Positions 27,463-35,588 of a stretch of 64,000 nucleotides of DNA are shown piece by piece; within the stretch, counting starts at the first letter, position 1, and each line of letters opens with the position of its first letter. Where the stretch lies: contig NZ_AP017369.1 in NCBI RefSeq assembly GCF_002355155.1, positions 3,472,001 to 3,536,000 of the forward strand. Reading direction: 5' to 3'. A model generated the notes under the pieces. That model was not told the origin of the DNA and ran no database searches. It saw nothing but the letters and a program-made list of their open reading frames with translations. This DNA comes from Corynebacterium suranareeae. GTDB lineage: Bacteria > Actinomycetota > Actinomycetes > Mycobacteriales > Mycobacteriaceae. The translations under genes were made by a program, and so were the position numbers.

Positions 27463-28002
27463 ATGACTACAAACACACAATCACGTCACATTCTTAATGG
27501 CCGTGGCTCACTTTTTGTCGCGGCTGCTCTCGGTATTTTCACTCTCTATATTGTCTATGGCATTTTCACCATGGATGTTCCGGACAGTGCTCAGGCACCT
27601 GGACCAAAGCTATATCCCACGTTGTTGGCCATCGCTTCTGGTGTACTCACCATCGCATTGGTTATTGATACTTTTCGCCATCCGGATAATGAACCACCGC
27701 ATCGCTATACCGCCCCTGTTGGTGAAACAGTTGGTGAAGCCTTGATTCCGGTGAAAGAAACCGACAGAAAAAACCTCATACTCGCGCTCATTGCCGTGCT
27801 GGTTTTTGCGTTTCTTTTAGAACCCCTCGGCTGGATCATTTCAGCAGCACTTTTATTCTGGGCCATTGCATTATGCATGGGTTCAGGTCGCCCAATATTT
27901 AACATGGCTGTTGGTTTGGTGGTTTCCTCTGCCATCCAGGTTGCCTTCTCAATGGGCTTAGGCCTATCTCTACCTGCAGGAATTCTGGGAGGACTCTTCT
28001 AA
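27463..28002 (+). CDS. tctB: Tripartite tricarboxylate transporter, small membrane subunit
   Basis: The 179-residue protein has four predicted membrane segments (near residues 15-35, 50-70, 105-125 and 130-175). The family pattern DSAQAPGPKLYPTLLAI follows segment 1 and a long polar loop lies in the middle. It is the small subunit that works with TctA. Its stop overlaps the tctA start by one base (TAATG), so the two are translationally coupled. Confidence 0.87.
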   Translation: MTTNTQSRHILNGRGSLFVAAALGIFTLYIVYGIFTMDVPDSAQAPGPKLYPTLLAIASGVLTIALVIDTFRHPDNEPPHRYTAPVGETVGEALIPVKETDRKNLILALIAVLVFAFLLEPLGWIISAALLFWAIALCMGSGRPIFNMAVGLVVSSAIQVAFSMGLGLSLPAGILGGLF

Positions 28003-29507
28003 TGGATACCGTTTCACTGCTCATGGGAGGCTTTTCTGAAGCGTTTTCCCCAATGAATTTGTTGTGGGTTTTTCTAGGTGCACTGTTGGGCACAGCCGTG
28101 GGTGTTTTACCCGGTATGGGATCATCCATGGCGGTGGCTTTGTTGCTGCCGATCACGTTTAGTCTTGATCCCACTGCGGCGTTCATCATGTTTGCCGGTG
28201 TTTATTTTGGTGGTTTGTTCGGTGACTCCACGATGGCCATTTTGGTTAATACACCAGGAGGTTCGACGGCTATCGCAACTTCATTTGAGGGACACAAAAT
28301 GGCGTTGAGTGGGCGGGCTCCTCAAGCGCTTGCTACTTCTGCAATTGGTGCCTTTATTGGTGGTTTGGTTGCCACAGTTTTGGTTGTGTTTTTCGCGCCG
28401 AAACTTGCAGAGTTTGCCATCCTGTTTGGCCCAGCGGAGTACTTTGCGCTTGCCGTTTTCGCTTTCTTGGCTTGTTCTGCCGTCGTATCGGATTCTTTGA
28501 TCAAGGGGCTTGTTTCCCTAATTTTCGGATTGCTTGTTGCCACTGTGGGCATCGATGGCATTTCGGGTACGCAGCGTTTCACCTCAAGCATTCCGGAGCT
28601 TTTCGACGGCATCAGCATCATCACCATCACCGTCGGCATCCTGGCGCTCGGCGAAGTGTTTTACAAAATTTATGAACGCAAACGCCCCATCCCCACCCAA
28701 CACCGAAAAATCACTGGCACTGCCCGCTTGAGTTTCTCTGATTTTAAAGAGGCACTCCCTGCGTGGCTTCGTGGCACTAGTTTTGGTGTTCCGTTCGGAG
28801 TTATTCCAGTTGGTGGCGCTGAGGTTCCTACGTTTATGCCGTATACCACCGAGCGCAGCCTGGATGCCCGTCGGAAAAAGCCACAGTTTGGCCATGGTGC
28901 TATTCGTGGTGTTGCAGCACCAGAAGCGGCCGGCAATGCCACTGCTGGTACTGCCATGGGTGCACTGTTGGCCATGGGTCTGCCTACCTCAGCAACCGCA
29001 GCGATCATGCTCGCAGCATTCCAGCAATACGGTATTCAGCCAGGTCCTTTGCTTTTTGAACGCAACGCTGACCTCGTCTGGCCGTTGCTCGCATCACTGT
29101 TTATCGGCTTGTTTGTGCTGCTGATTCTCAACTTGCCGCTGGCACCGATGTGGGCAAAACTGCTGCTGATCCCACGTCATTACCTCTACGCCGGCATCGC
29201 GGTATTTTGTGTTTTAGGTGTCTATGCCACATCACCATCGGTGACTGATCTGCTGTTGGTGCTGGGAATTGGTTTCGTCGGATTCCTCTTCCGTCGCTAC
29301 GATTTCCCCCTTGCACCAGTCATGATCGGCGTCATCCTCGGTCCTTTGGCAGAAACCAGCTTCCGCAACGCACTGCTGTCCTCAGGCGGCGAGTACTCCA
29401 TTTTGTGGGGTTCTTCAATCACGTGGGTGCTATACGGAATGATGTTTATCGTGCTGATCGCCGCAGGTTATAAGCATTACAGCAACCTGCGCAGCGCTCG
29501 TCGATAA
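28002..29507 (+). CDS. tctA: Tripartite tricarboxylate transporter, large membrane subunit
   Basis: The 501-residue membrane protein has about 12 segments and the two TctA signature repeats: LLGTAVGVLPGMGSS...GGLFGDSTMAILVNTPGG and FGVPFGVIPVGGAEVPTFMPY...AAPEAAGNATAGTAMGALLAMGLPTSATAA. It forms the channel for sodium- or proton-driven tricarboxylate uptake. It closes cassette 2; the T3 element starts within its last codons. Confidence 0.9.
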   Translation: MDTVSLLMGGFSEAFSPMNLLWVFLGALLGTAVGVLPGMGSSMAVALLLPITFSLDPTAAFIMFAGVYFGGLFGDSTMAILVNTPGGSTAIATSFEGHKMALSGRAPQALATSAIGAFIGGLVATVLVVFFAPKLAEFAILFGPAEYFALAVFAFLACSAVVSDSLIKGLVSLIFGLLVATVGIDGISGTQRFTSSIPELFDGISIITITVGILALGEVFYKIYERKRPIPTQHRKITGTARLSFSDFKEALPAWLRGTSFGVPFGVIPVGGAEVPTFMPYTTERSLDARRKKPQFGHGAIRGVAAPEAAGNATAGTAMGALLAMGLPTSATAAIMLAAFQQYGIQPGPLLFERNADLVWPLLASLFIGLFVLLILNLPLAPMWAKLLLIPRHYLYAGIAVFCVLGVYATSPSVTDLLLVLGIGFVGFLFRRYDFPLAPVMIGVILGPLAETSFRNALLSSGGEYSILWGSSITWVLYGMMFIVLIAAGYKHYSNLRSARR

Positions 29508-29560
29508 GCGCTTTTCGACGCCCCCAGCCACCAAAAAAGCCCGCCTTGCAGCGGGCTTTA
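29498..29560. terminator. Terminator/palindrome element T3 (right border of cassette 2)
   Basis: GTCGATAAGC/GCTTTTCGAC is followed by CCCAGCCACC, six A and the GCCCGC/GCGGGC hairpin. It differs from T1 by one substitution and one indel over about 57 bases. Read on the reverse strand it ends proP with a GC hairpin and a T-run; its first bases overlap the tctA stop. Confidence 0.85.
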
Positions 29561-29563
29561 CGG

Positions 29564-31057
29564 TTATGCGTTTTGTTTTTCAGGAAACGGCATGTGGGAG
29601 AGGTCGATGTTTGGATCCTCGTCCTGGTTCTGCACGATCTCCACTGCCTCAGACTTGGTTTCCACGGTTGGGAATGAACCAAGCAATGGCTTTTGTGAAG
29701 ACTCAGTCATAAACAGCAGAGCCACACCAGCGATCGCGGAGAAGAACATGATGTAGAGCGCTGGAACGATATCCAGGCCAGTCTTCTGCAACAGGAACTG
29801 AGTAATCAACGGAGTCGTGCCACCAAACAGGGACACTGAAATATTGTAAGAAATACCCATTCCAGAAAAACGGGATGCAGTTGGGAACAATGCTGGCAAT
29901 GCAGAAGCAGACAGTGCAACATACAAACCAGTTGGAATAGCAACCATAGCCAGCGCAATCAACACAGCACCAATGGTTCCGGTGTTCATGATCAAGAAAG
30001 CAGGAACCATCAAGATCAACGTTGCAGCAACAGCAGTGGCATACACAGGCTTACGGCCAACGCGGTCACTCCACTTACCAACAAACGGCAACATCAATGA
30101 CATAACAACCAGAATTGGCACAGTTACCGCAGCAGCAGATGCAGAATGCAGACCAATCTGCTCCTCAAGGTATACAGGCATGTAGCTTGTCAGCGCGTAA
30201 CCTGCAGTATTGGTCGCTGCAACAATCGCAATACCAATTAGAAGTGGACGCCAGTGGTGGCGAATAACACCCAACAGGCCAAGGCGTGCATAAGGATCAT
30301 CAGTATCCTTTTCAATCACTGCCTCTTCCTCATCCTGGTTGTTTTCAAACGCAGGGGTCTCAGGAATACGAGTACGCAAGTACACCGCAATAATGCCCAA
30401 TGGGATCGCAGTCAGGAACGGAATACGCCAACCGAAGTCCTGCATGGCACTATCACCGTAGAAGTAAGTGGTGATCCAGGTAGTAATCGCCACGACGGAC
30501 GCACCCGCAGCAAAGCCCAGGTAGGAACCCATATCAAGGAAGGAACCAAAGAAGCCACGTCGACGATCCGGCGCAAACTCAGCCACATACGTAGTTGCAC
30601 CTGCATATTCACCACCAGTGGAAAAGCCTTGGACCATCTTCAGCACATACAACAGAACCAAAGCCCACGCGCCTATCGACGCCGCCGTTGGCAACAAACC
30701 AATCAGCGCAGTGGACACAGCCATCATAGCCATGGTCACGTACAAAACCTTCTGGCGGCCAACCTTGTCACCCAACGGTCCAAGCACTAAACCACCAAGT
30801 GGGCGTACTAAATAAGACACCGCGAAACCAAACATCACGGCCAAAAGCTGCCACTCTTGGGGCAAACCTTGGGTGAAGACCGCGGTCATCGTGACCGTTA
30901 AGTAACCATAAATTCCGAAGTCATACCACTCCATGAAGTTACCCACGACCGTGCCTTTAATCGCCGGACGGATCTTCTTTGGGGGGACTACGTTTACATC
31001 ATCAACTGTTAATCGTGGTTCGTCTTTGATTTTCTTTTTTGAGCGAATCGGGCTCAC
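29564..31057 (-). CDS. proP: ProP-type MHS-family symporter (proline/ectoine/betaine)
   Basis: A 497-residue metabolite:H+ symporter of the MFS. The family signature at segment 1 is GNFMEWYDFGIYGYLTVTM; RPLGGLVLGPLGDKVGRQKVL lies in loop 2-3, GGEYAGATTYVAEFAPDRRRGF in segment 4 and LRTRIPETPAFENNQDEEE in the central loop. Known ProP in this species takes up proline and ectoine under osmotic stress. The GTG at 31055-31057 is chosen because the protein start is conserved there and GAGAGG lies upstream; the frame is open further. Confidence 0.85.
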   Translation of the reverse strand: MSPIRSKKKIKDEPRLTVDDVNVVPPKKIRPAIKGTVVGNFMEWYDFGIYGYLTVTMTAVFTQGLPQEWQLLAVMFGFAVSYLVRPLGGLVLGPLGDKVGRQKVLYVTMAMMAVSTALIGLLPTAASIGAWALVLLYVLKMVQGFSTGGEYAGATTYVAEFAPDRRRGFFGSFLDMGSYLGFAAGASVVAITTWITTYFYGDSAMQDFGWRIPFLTAIPLGIIAVYLRTRIPETPAFENNQDEEEAVIEKDTDDPYARLGLLGVIRHHWRPLLIGIAIVAATNTAGYALTSYMPVYLEEQIGLHSASAAAVTVPILVVMSLMLPFVGKWSDRVGRKPVYATAVAATLILMVPAFLIMNTGTIGAVLIALAMVAIPTGLYVALSASALPALFPTASRFSGMGISYNISVSLFGGTTPLITQFLLQKTGLDIVPALYIMFFSAIAGVALLFMTESSQKPLLGSFPTVETKSEAVEIVQNQDEDPNIDLSHMPFPEKQNA

Positions 31058-31289
31058 GAGTAAAACCTCTCGTCTTCTCTTATGAGTGCATAACGAAATG
31101 TTCGTTTGTAGATGATCTTCATCCAACGCACCCTTGGGCGGTGTTTCCTTCTTCCTGTACGACTCCTTAAAGCTTTGCCTATAAAAGGGAAGTGAAAACA
31201 CCACCTCTCTTTTCAACATCAAACGACCTTAGTAAGGTTCGGGGTGAAATGTCAGATCGTTTTCGAGTCTCAGAGCTGCACAAATGCAA

Positions 31290-31328
31290 AAACACCCCAC
31301 ACTCACGCAGGTGAGCGGGGGTGGGTTA
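31290..31328 (-). terminator. Hairpin upstream of proP
   Basis: CCCACaCTCAC pairs with GGTGAG...GTGGG, and on the reverse strand is followed by a short T-run. It could end a transcript entering from the SPFH region or be a leader structure of proP. Apart from this and one doubtful small frame, 31223-31874 shows nothing recognisable. Confidence 0.45.
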
Positions 31329-31490
31329 CAAATTGGTTACATTTCTGAATCTGTCTGAAAAATCAATAAATTCAGCCTCTTCACGGCCTGTGTAGGGGAG
31401 AGTTTTCAATCGCCGAAAGAGTGCTATCGAAGCCGAAATAAAGCGTAAATCTTCGAAAACGACAACGTTTAATAGCAGTAAGGATTACTT

Positions 31491-31679
31491 ATGCGGGACA
31501 AAACCCGCTACAAATTGCGGCATGTCAATAATGCTACTTTGAAATGCGGAAGCCCCGCATTTCTGCAGGGCCTTCGCGCTATTAACGAACAGTTCTTGTC
31601 TGCCGTTGTTCAAAGCTCAAGAGTAGTGAAACTGCGACTACCTTGCAAGGTAATCCAACATTTAAATAATCATTTTTAA
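31491..31679 (+). CDS. Possible small protein, 62 residues, doubtful
   Basis: An ATG preceded by AGTAAGGATTACT opens a 62-codon frame that is rich in Arg/Lys and Leu. It has no known domain. Its middle overlaps a GC hairpin, and composition alone does not support coding. It is kept only because of the good ribosome site. Confidence 0.25.
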   Translation: MRDKTRYKLRHVNNATLKCGSPAFLQGLRAINEQFLSAVVQSSRVVKLRLPCKVIQHLNNHF

Positions 31680-31874
31680 CCCCTACCAGCACCTTAATCG
31701 CGCTCTAATCTCATATTCCTCAATGGCAGGCAGGTTTCATCAACAAAGCTTCTGAAGTACACAATCCGCAGAACAGTGCTACCCGCCACTGTATTTATCT
31801 TAGGTATAGATTCCTGATTAACGTAGGAAATTTTATCCATTTCGGTGCCATGGAGGGCACCAAAATGAGTAACT

Positions 31875-32617
31875 TTATTCCTTGGGATCTCCCTCACGAA
31901 CCTCAATTGTGGAACCCGGTGGGAGTGCTTCAAGCATCCGAATTTTGGCAAGAATCGGATTCTGCTCCAATACTTTCGCGCTTGCAAGACGAGCACGAGT
32001 AGTTTTCACTTCATTTCGTGCACGTTCCAAATCAGTTTCAGCTTGGATCTTCGCCACGAGCGATTCCTGCAGTGCGCCTGAGTACTCACGGGCAGATTCA
32101 AATCCTTAAGCAAAATTGACGAAACCTCTACGCCTACATTCTTTGCAGCCGCCTGGGCAGCTGCCAACACAGATTCTACATCAATGCGCACACCGATGAA
32201 ATCCTCCAATGGCATCGCGACAACCATTTCCCGCAACGCAATCTGGGCTGCCAAATAGATCTCTTCATCAGGGTTCTGCGAATCCGAAACAAACTTCACC
32301 GGATCAATCGTGCTGGCGGTCAGCGCCATTGTGATGGTTACCTGCATGGCATCAGCTGTAGGAATGGATTGCGGATGAATCTGAATAAGTCGCCTACGCA
32401 AATCCACCTGACGGAACGAATCCCCAGGACGAGAAAACTCCCGATTTTTCAACCTTGAGATTTCACCATCACGTTGCCGAAGCACAGCAAAACCCACCCG
32501 GGGAGCAAGGGAGCGCAGCACCGAGCTTTGCCATTCCGGTGCAAATGCTTCCTGCCCAGGCGCATACATCGACCAACCCATACCCGGACCTGTCGAACGT
32601 GAACGAAAAATGCCCAT
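31875..32617 (-). pseudogene. SPFH/band 7 (slipin-like) protein gene with a frameshift
   Basis: The N-terminal frame (from 32617) carries the SPFH core: FAVLRQRDGEISRLKNREF, QVDLRRRLIQIHPQSIPTAD and AAQIALREMVVAMPLEDFI. It leaves frame after LLKDLNLP at a CCC at 32090-32092. The expected continuation REYSGALQESLVAKIQAETD, typical of slipins, is in the -1 frame and runs to a stop at 31875. One missing base explains this; -1 slippage at CCC is an alternative. An intact product of about 247 residues would be a membrane-raft scaffold. Confidence 0.8.
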
Positions 32618-32782
32618 GCCATCACCTACGAAAACGTCTCTAGCGAATCGCCGCCACTGGGTCTAGTAGCAGCGGGGTTTCGGTGCGTCCCCTGAATCTA
32701 AAAACCCGAATCAGGATCGGGCCGAACCGCAGGCTTCTACCAGAAGAATCCAGTAGACGGCGACTCTATGTCAGAAAGGAGT

Positions 32783-32804
32783 ATGGGACTCGAACCCACT
32801 TAGC
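32783..32804 (-). other. tRNA-like T-arm fragment
   Basis: On the reverse strand, GTGGGTTCGAGTCCCAT has a 5-base stem around TTCGAGT, the classic T-loop, followed by ACTCCTT. No matching acceptor 5' half, D-arm or anticodon arm is found 50-70 bases upstream, so it is not an intact tRNA. It may be the remnant left by an integrated element. The surrounding 32618-33030 holds no other gene. Confidence 0.4.
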
Positions 32805-33019
32805 CCGTTTGGCTGTGCCACAATGCGGTCCACATCAGTTCAATCGGGAACACCTCGGAAATCCGGAAGCGCCCAGCAACCAATAAATGTGGTGCGTTCG
32901 CCAGGATAATGAAATTACGTAAGCAATGCGGAGCTAAAGGATTCCAATCTGTAAGTACATCCAGAATCACATACTTAACAGTTTCAGTATTCCCTGATCA
33001 GAGTTACTTTCCTTGTTAA

Positions 33020-33025
33020 TATAAT
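33020..33025 (+). promoter_or_regulatory. -10 element giving a leaderless MazG-like transcript
   Basis: A perfect TATAAT ends 5 bases before the ATG at 33031, so transcription should start at or next to the A of the start codon. Leaderless mRNAs are common in Corynebacterium. No clear -35 box is seen. Confidence 0.6.
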
Positions 33026-33030
33026 CTTCT

Positions 33031-33351
33031 ATGAATACGGAACAGGTTCTGGCGCAGCTTCAGGATTTTGCTAAGGCACGCAGCTGGGGACAATTCCATA
33101 CCCCAGAGAATCTGGCCAAAAGCATCAGCATCGAGGCAGCTGAATTGCTTGAGTGCTTTCAGTGGAGTGATGACTTCGATGAAAAGGAAGTCCGACACGA
33201 ACTCGCCGATGTCCTTACTTATTGTTATTTCCTCGCTATGAAACTGGATGTAGACCCAAATGACATCGTCATGGAGAAACTTCAAATAACTAAAGACAAG
33301 TATCCCGTCGAGCAGGCATACGGAAAGGCCAACAAATATGACCAGCTTTGA
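33031..33351 (+). CDS. MazG-like nucleotide pyrophosphohydrolase
   Basis: The 106-residue all-helical protein has the short MazG/dCTPase layout: FAKARSWGQFHTPENLAKSI, then the metal-binding EAAELLECFQW (ExxE) and DEKEVRHELADVLTYCYFLA (ExxxD). Such enzymes hydrolyse (d)NTPs to monophosphates. It overlaps the next gene by 14 bases, so the products are coupled. A single-domain MazG beside a nuclease/ATPase suggests nucleotide depletion or sensing in a conflict system rather than housekeeping. Confidence 0.85.
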   Translation: MNTEQVLAQLQDFAKARSWGQFHTPENLAKSISIEAAELLECFQWSDDFDEKEVRHELADVLTYCYFLAMKLDVDPNDIVMEKLQITKDKYPVEQAYGKANKYDQL

Positions 33352-35083
33352 AATTCAGCGATTTAATTTTGATGAATCCTTGCTCGACTCAGCCTCATCC
33401 GAGCAACGACTCCAAAATTGGCCTGTGGTTTATGTGCTGAACCGTCCAGCACAAAGAGCTAGCGGGTTGGGTCGAATTTACATTGGTGAATCTCGAAGTT
33501 TTAAAAACCGTATGAAACAGCACTTGGACGGTAAGAAAGAGCACGATTTAAAAGCAGTACGTGTTGTTCTCGATGACACCTTCAACAAGTCTGTCTGCCT
33601 CGACCTTGAATCATTTCTGATCAGCCTTGCTTTTGGTGATGGACGGAATGAAGTTCTTAACCGAAACATGGGCATTTCGGATGCTGACTACTTCGGTCGC
33701 GACACCTACCGCGATACGTTCCAAGAAATCTTTGAAGAGCTGCGAAATGAAGGCCTTTTTCAACGATCAATTCCAGAGATTATCAACTCTGAACTTTTTA
33801 AACTTTCACCGTTTAAAGCTCTCAACAATGATCAAGCCATCGCTGTCATGGATATCCTTGAAGGTTTAAGCGAAGATTTGGTATCTGATGCAAAGCCTGG
33901 CCAGTTCACATTCGTGCAAGGATCACCAGGTACCGGCAAGACTGTTGTGGCTGTCTATTTAATGAAACTACTCAAAGACATTTCAGATTTCCGAGACGGC
34001 GAAGATATTGACGGCGATGAAATGTTTTCGGAGTTTTTCCTCGAAGGAACCAGAGAACGATTCAAAGATCTCAAGATCGGCATCATCGTCCCCCAACAGG
34101 CACTTCGAAAATCTCTTGAAAGAGTTTTTGCCACCACTCCAGGTCTGAGCAAAGCAATGGTGATGTCAGCATTCACCGCTGCTGATTCACCTGAACAATT
34201 CGATGTACTAATCGTCGATGAAGCCCACCGCCTCAACCAGTACTCGGCGCAGTCGGTACCGGCACTGACAAAGAGATTTAACGAAACCAACAAAGCGCTT
34301 TTCGACGGACAAAAGCCCCACGCTTCCCAACTCGATTGGCTAAAGAAAAAGTCACGTCATGTCATCATGATGCTCGATATGGAGCAATCAGTCCGTCCCA
34401 ACGATTTACCCCAAGAAGAATTCCAAGAAATTCTCGATCAAACACCTCAAAACAGAAAGTACCGCCTCCACACTCAAATGCGCAGCATGGGTGGTGAAGA
34501 CTACATCGAGTACGTGAAGAAAGTATTCTCTAAGCTTCCACCAACCGAAAAGCTCACCTTCAACGACTACGACCTTAAGATTATCGACTCCCCATCAGAA
34601 TTCGTAGACACCATCAAGCAACACGATAGGGAAGTTGGGCTATCAAGAATTGTTGCTGGTTACGCATGGAAATGGGCAAGCAAAAACGATAAGTCTGCCT
34701 ATGACATTGATCTGGGCGATGGCGTGCAACTCCGGTGGAATTCCAAACCAGTGGACTGGGTGAATTCTAAAAATGCAGTCAATGAGTCCGGTTCCATCCA
34801 CACAATTCAGGGCTATGACCTCAACTATGCGGGTGTCATTATTGGCAAGGATCTGCAGTACACACCAGAGCGCGGACTCTTCGTTGATAAAAGCCAATAC
34901 TTCGATGCAAAGGGTAAGACCAACAACAAAATGCGTGGTCAAACAACCACCGACGAAGACCTCTTCAAGTACATCACCAATATTTACACAGTGCTGCTCA
35001 CACGAGGGATGAAGGGAACATACCTACATGTTGTTGATGATGGTCTACGCGAATACTTGGGTCGGTACTTCTCAGTTCGCTAA
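33338..35083 (+). CDS. GIY-YIG nuclease-like domain fused to DUF2075 P-loop ATPase
   Basis: In this 581-residue protein, about residues 25-110 look like a GIY-YIG domain: VYVLNRP...RIYIGES, FKNRMKQHL and a later LESFLISLAFG. About 180-580 is a DUF2075 helicase-like ATPase: Walker A VQGSPGTGKTVVAVYLMK, Walker B FDVLIVDEAHRL, sensor HVIMMLDMEQSV, an RLHTQMRS motif, SIHTIQGYDLNYAGVIIG and NIYTVLLTRGMKGTYLHV as C-terminal helicase motifs. Related architectures occur in antiphage islands. It is coupled to the MazG-like gene. The surroundings are AT-richer and full of broken genes, fitting horizontal gain. Confidence 0.82.
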   Translation: MTSFEIQRFNFDESLLDSASSEQRLQNWPVVYVLNRPAQRASGLGRIYIGESRSFKNRMKQHLDGKKEHDLKAVRVVLDDTFNKSVCLDLESFLISLAFGDGRNEVLNRNMGISDADYFGRDTYRDTFQEIFEELRNEGLFQRSIPEIINSELFKLSPFKALNNDQAIAVMDILEGLSEDLVSDAKPGQFTFVQGSPGTGKTVVAVYLMKLLKDISDFRDGEDIDGDEMFSEFFLEGTRERFKDLKIGIIVPQQALRKSLERVFATTPGLSKAMVMSAFTAADSPEQFDVLIVDEAHRLNQYSAQSVPALTKRFNETNKALFDGQKPHASQLDWLKKKSRHVIMMLDMEQSVRPNDLPQEEFQEILDQTPQNRKYRLHTQMRSMGGEDYIEYVKKVFSKLPPTEKLTFNDYDLKIIDSPSEFVDTIKQHDREVGLSRIVAGYAWKWASKNDKSAYDIDLGDGVQLRWNSKPVDWVNSKNAVNESGSIHTIQGYDLNYAGVIIGKDLQYTPERGLFVDKSQYFDAKGKTNNKMRGQTTTDEDLFKYITNIYTVLLTRGMKGTYLHVVDDGLREYLGRYFSVR

Positions 35084-35087
35084 AAAG

Positions 35088-35144
35088 ACCCCGGTCATTT
35101 GTGCGTTATCTATGTAGACAAGAGGCCTGATCGGGGATCTATCA
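35088..35144 (+). terminator. Possible terminator of the MazG/DUF2075 pair
   Basis: ACCCCGGTCA pairs with TGATCGGGGA across a 30-base loop shortly after the stop. There is no T-run, so this may be a structural end rather than an efficient terminator. Confidence 0.4.
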
Positions 35145-35215
35145 CTGCTCATTATAGTCCAGATTTGCGGTAAACAAGGACCAAAGAATCCAGTCGGGGC
35201 TGGCAGGACTATAAA

Positions 35216-35356
35216 TTACAAAAAGCTAGCCGAAGCCTTGGCGAGGTGGAGGATGGCGTCGAGGGTTCGGGAGGCAGTGTGAGCAATTTCTTTGATGAAA
35301 TTGGCGACAACCGCGTCGTCGTGGCCTTCAACGAGAGTTACCTGAATAATGGGCAT
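35216..35356 (-). pseudogene. Truncated 4-oxalocrotonate tautomerase-family gene
   Basis: A 46-codon frame starts MPIIQVTLVEGHDDAVVANF, with the catalytic N-terminal Pro and the family's VxLVEGR-like strand, and continues to SRTLDAIL. After this the expected SVRVxxxEV strand and C-terminus are absent and it stops at 35216. Full members have about 60-65 residues. No frameshift restores the tail, so it is probably a deleted remnant. Ribosome site is poor. Confidence 0.6.
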
Positions 35357-35588
35357 AGTTTTTGCTGACCGCTTAAGCGTTTGGCTCATTCTCCACAGAC
35401 CTAAGTAAAAAAGATCCAGCCCACTCCCAATGAAAATTGGGGCGAGCTGAACGATTGAAAAAGACTAGCACACAAACAGCGTGGGCATTCTCGCCGAAGC
35501 GTTGGTGTGGGGGAGGGAGGCGTCGATAAGCAATTAAGCGCGAAGCAAGCCGCAAGGCTCTGACCAGCTCAATTGCGCGGCGCGGAGG

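Noticed and set aside
31694..31996. 100-codon reverse-strand frame near the SPFH gene
   Set aside because: It overlaps the end of the broken SPFH gene in another frame and has no start signal or domain.
32641..32900. Intact tRNA gene on the reverse strand
   Set aside because: Only the T-arm can be drawn; no acceptor 5' half, D-arm or anticodon arm fits.
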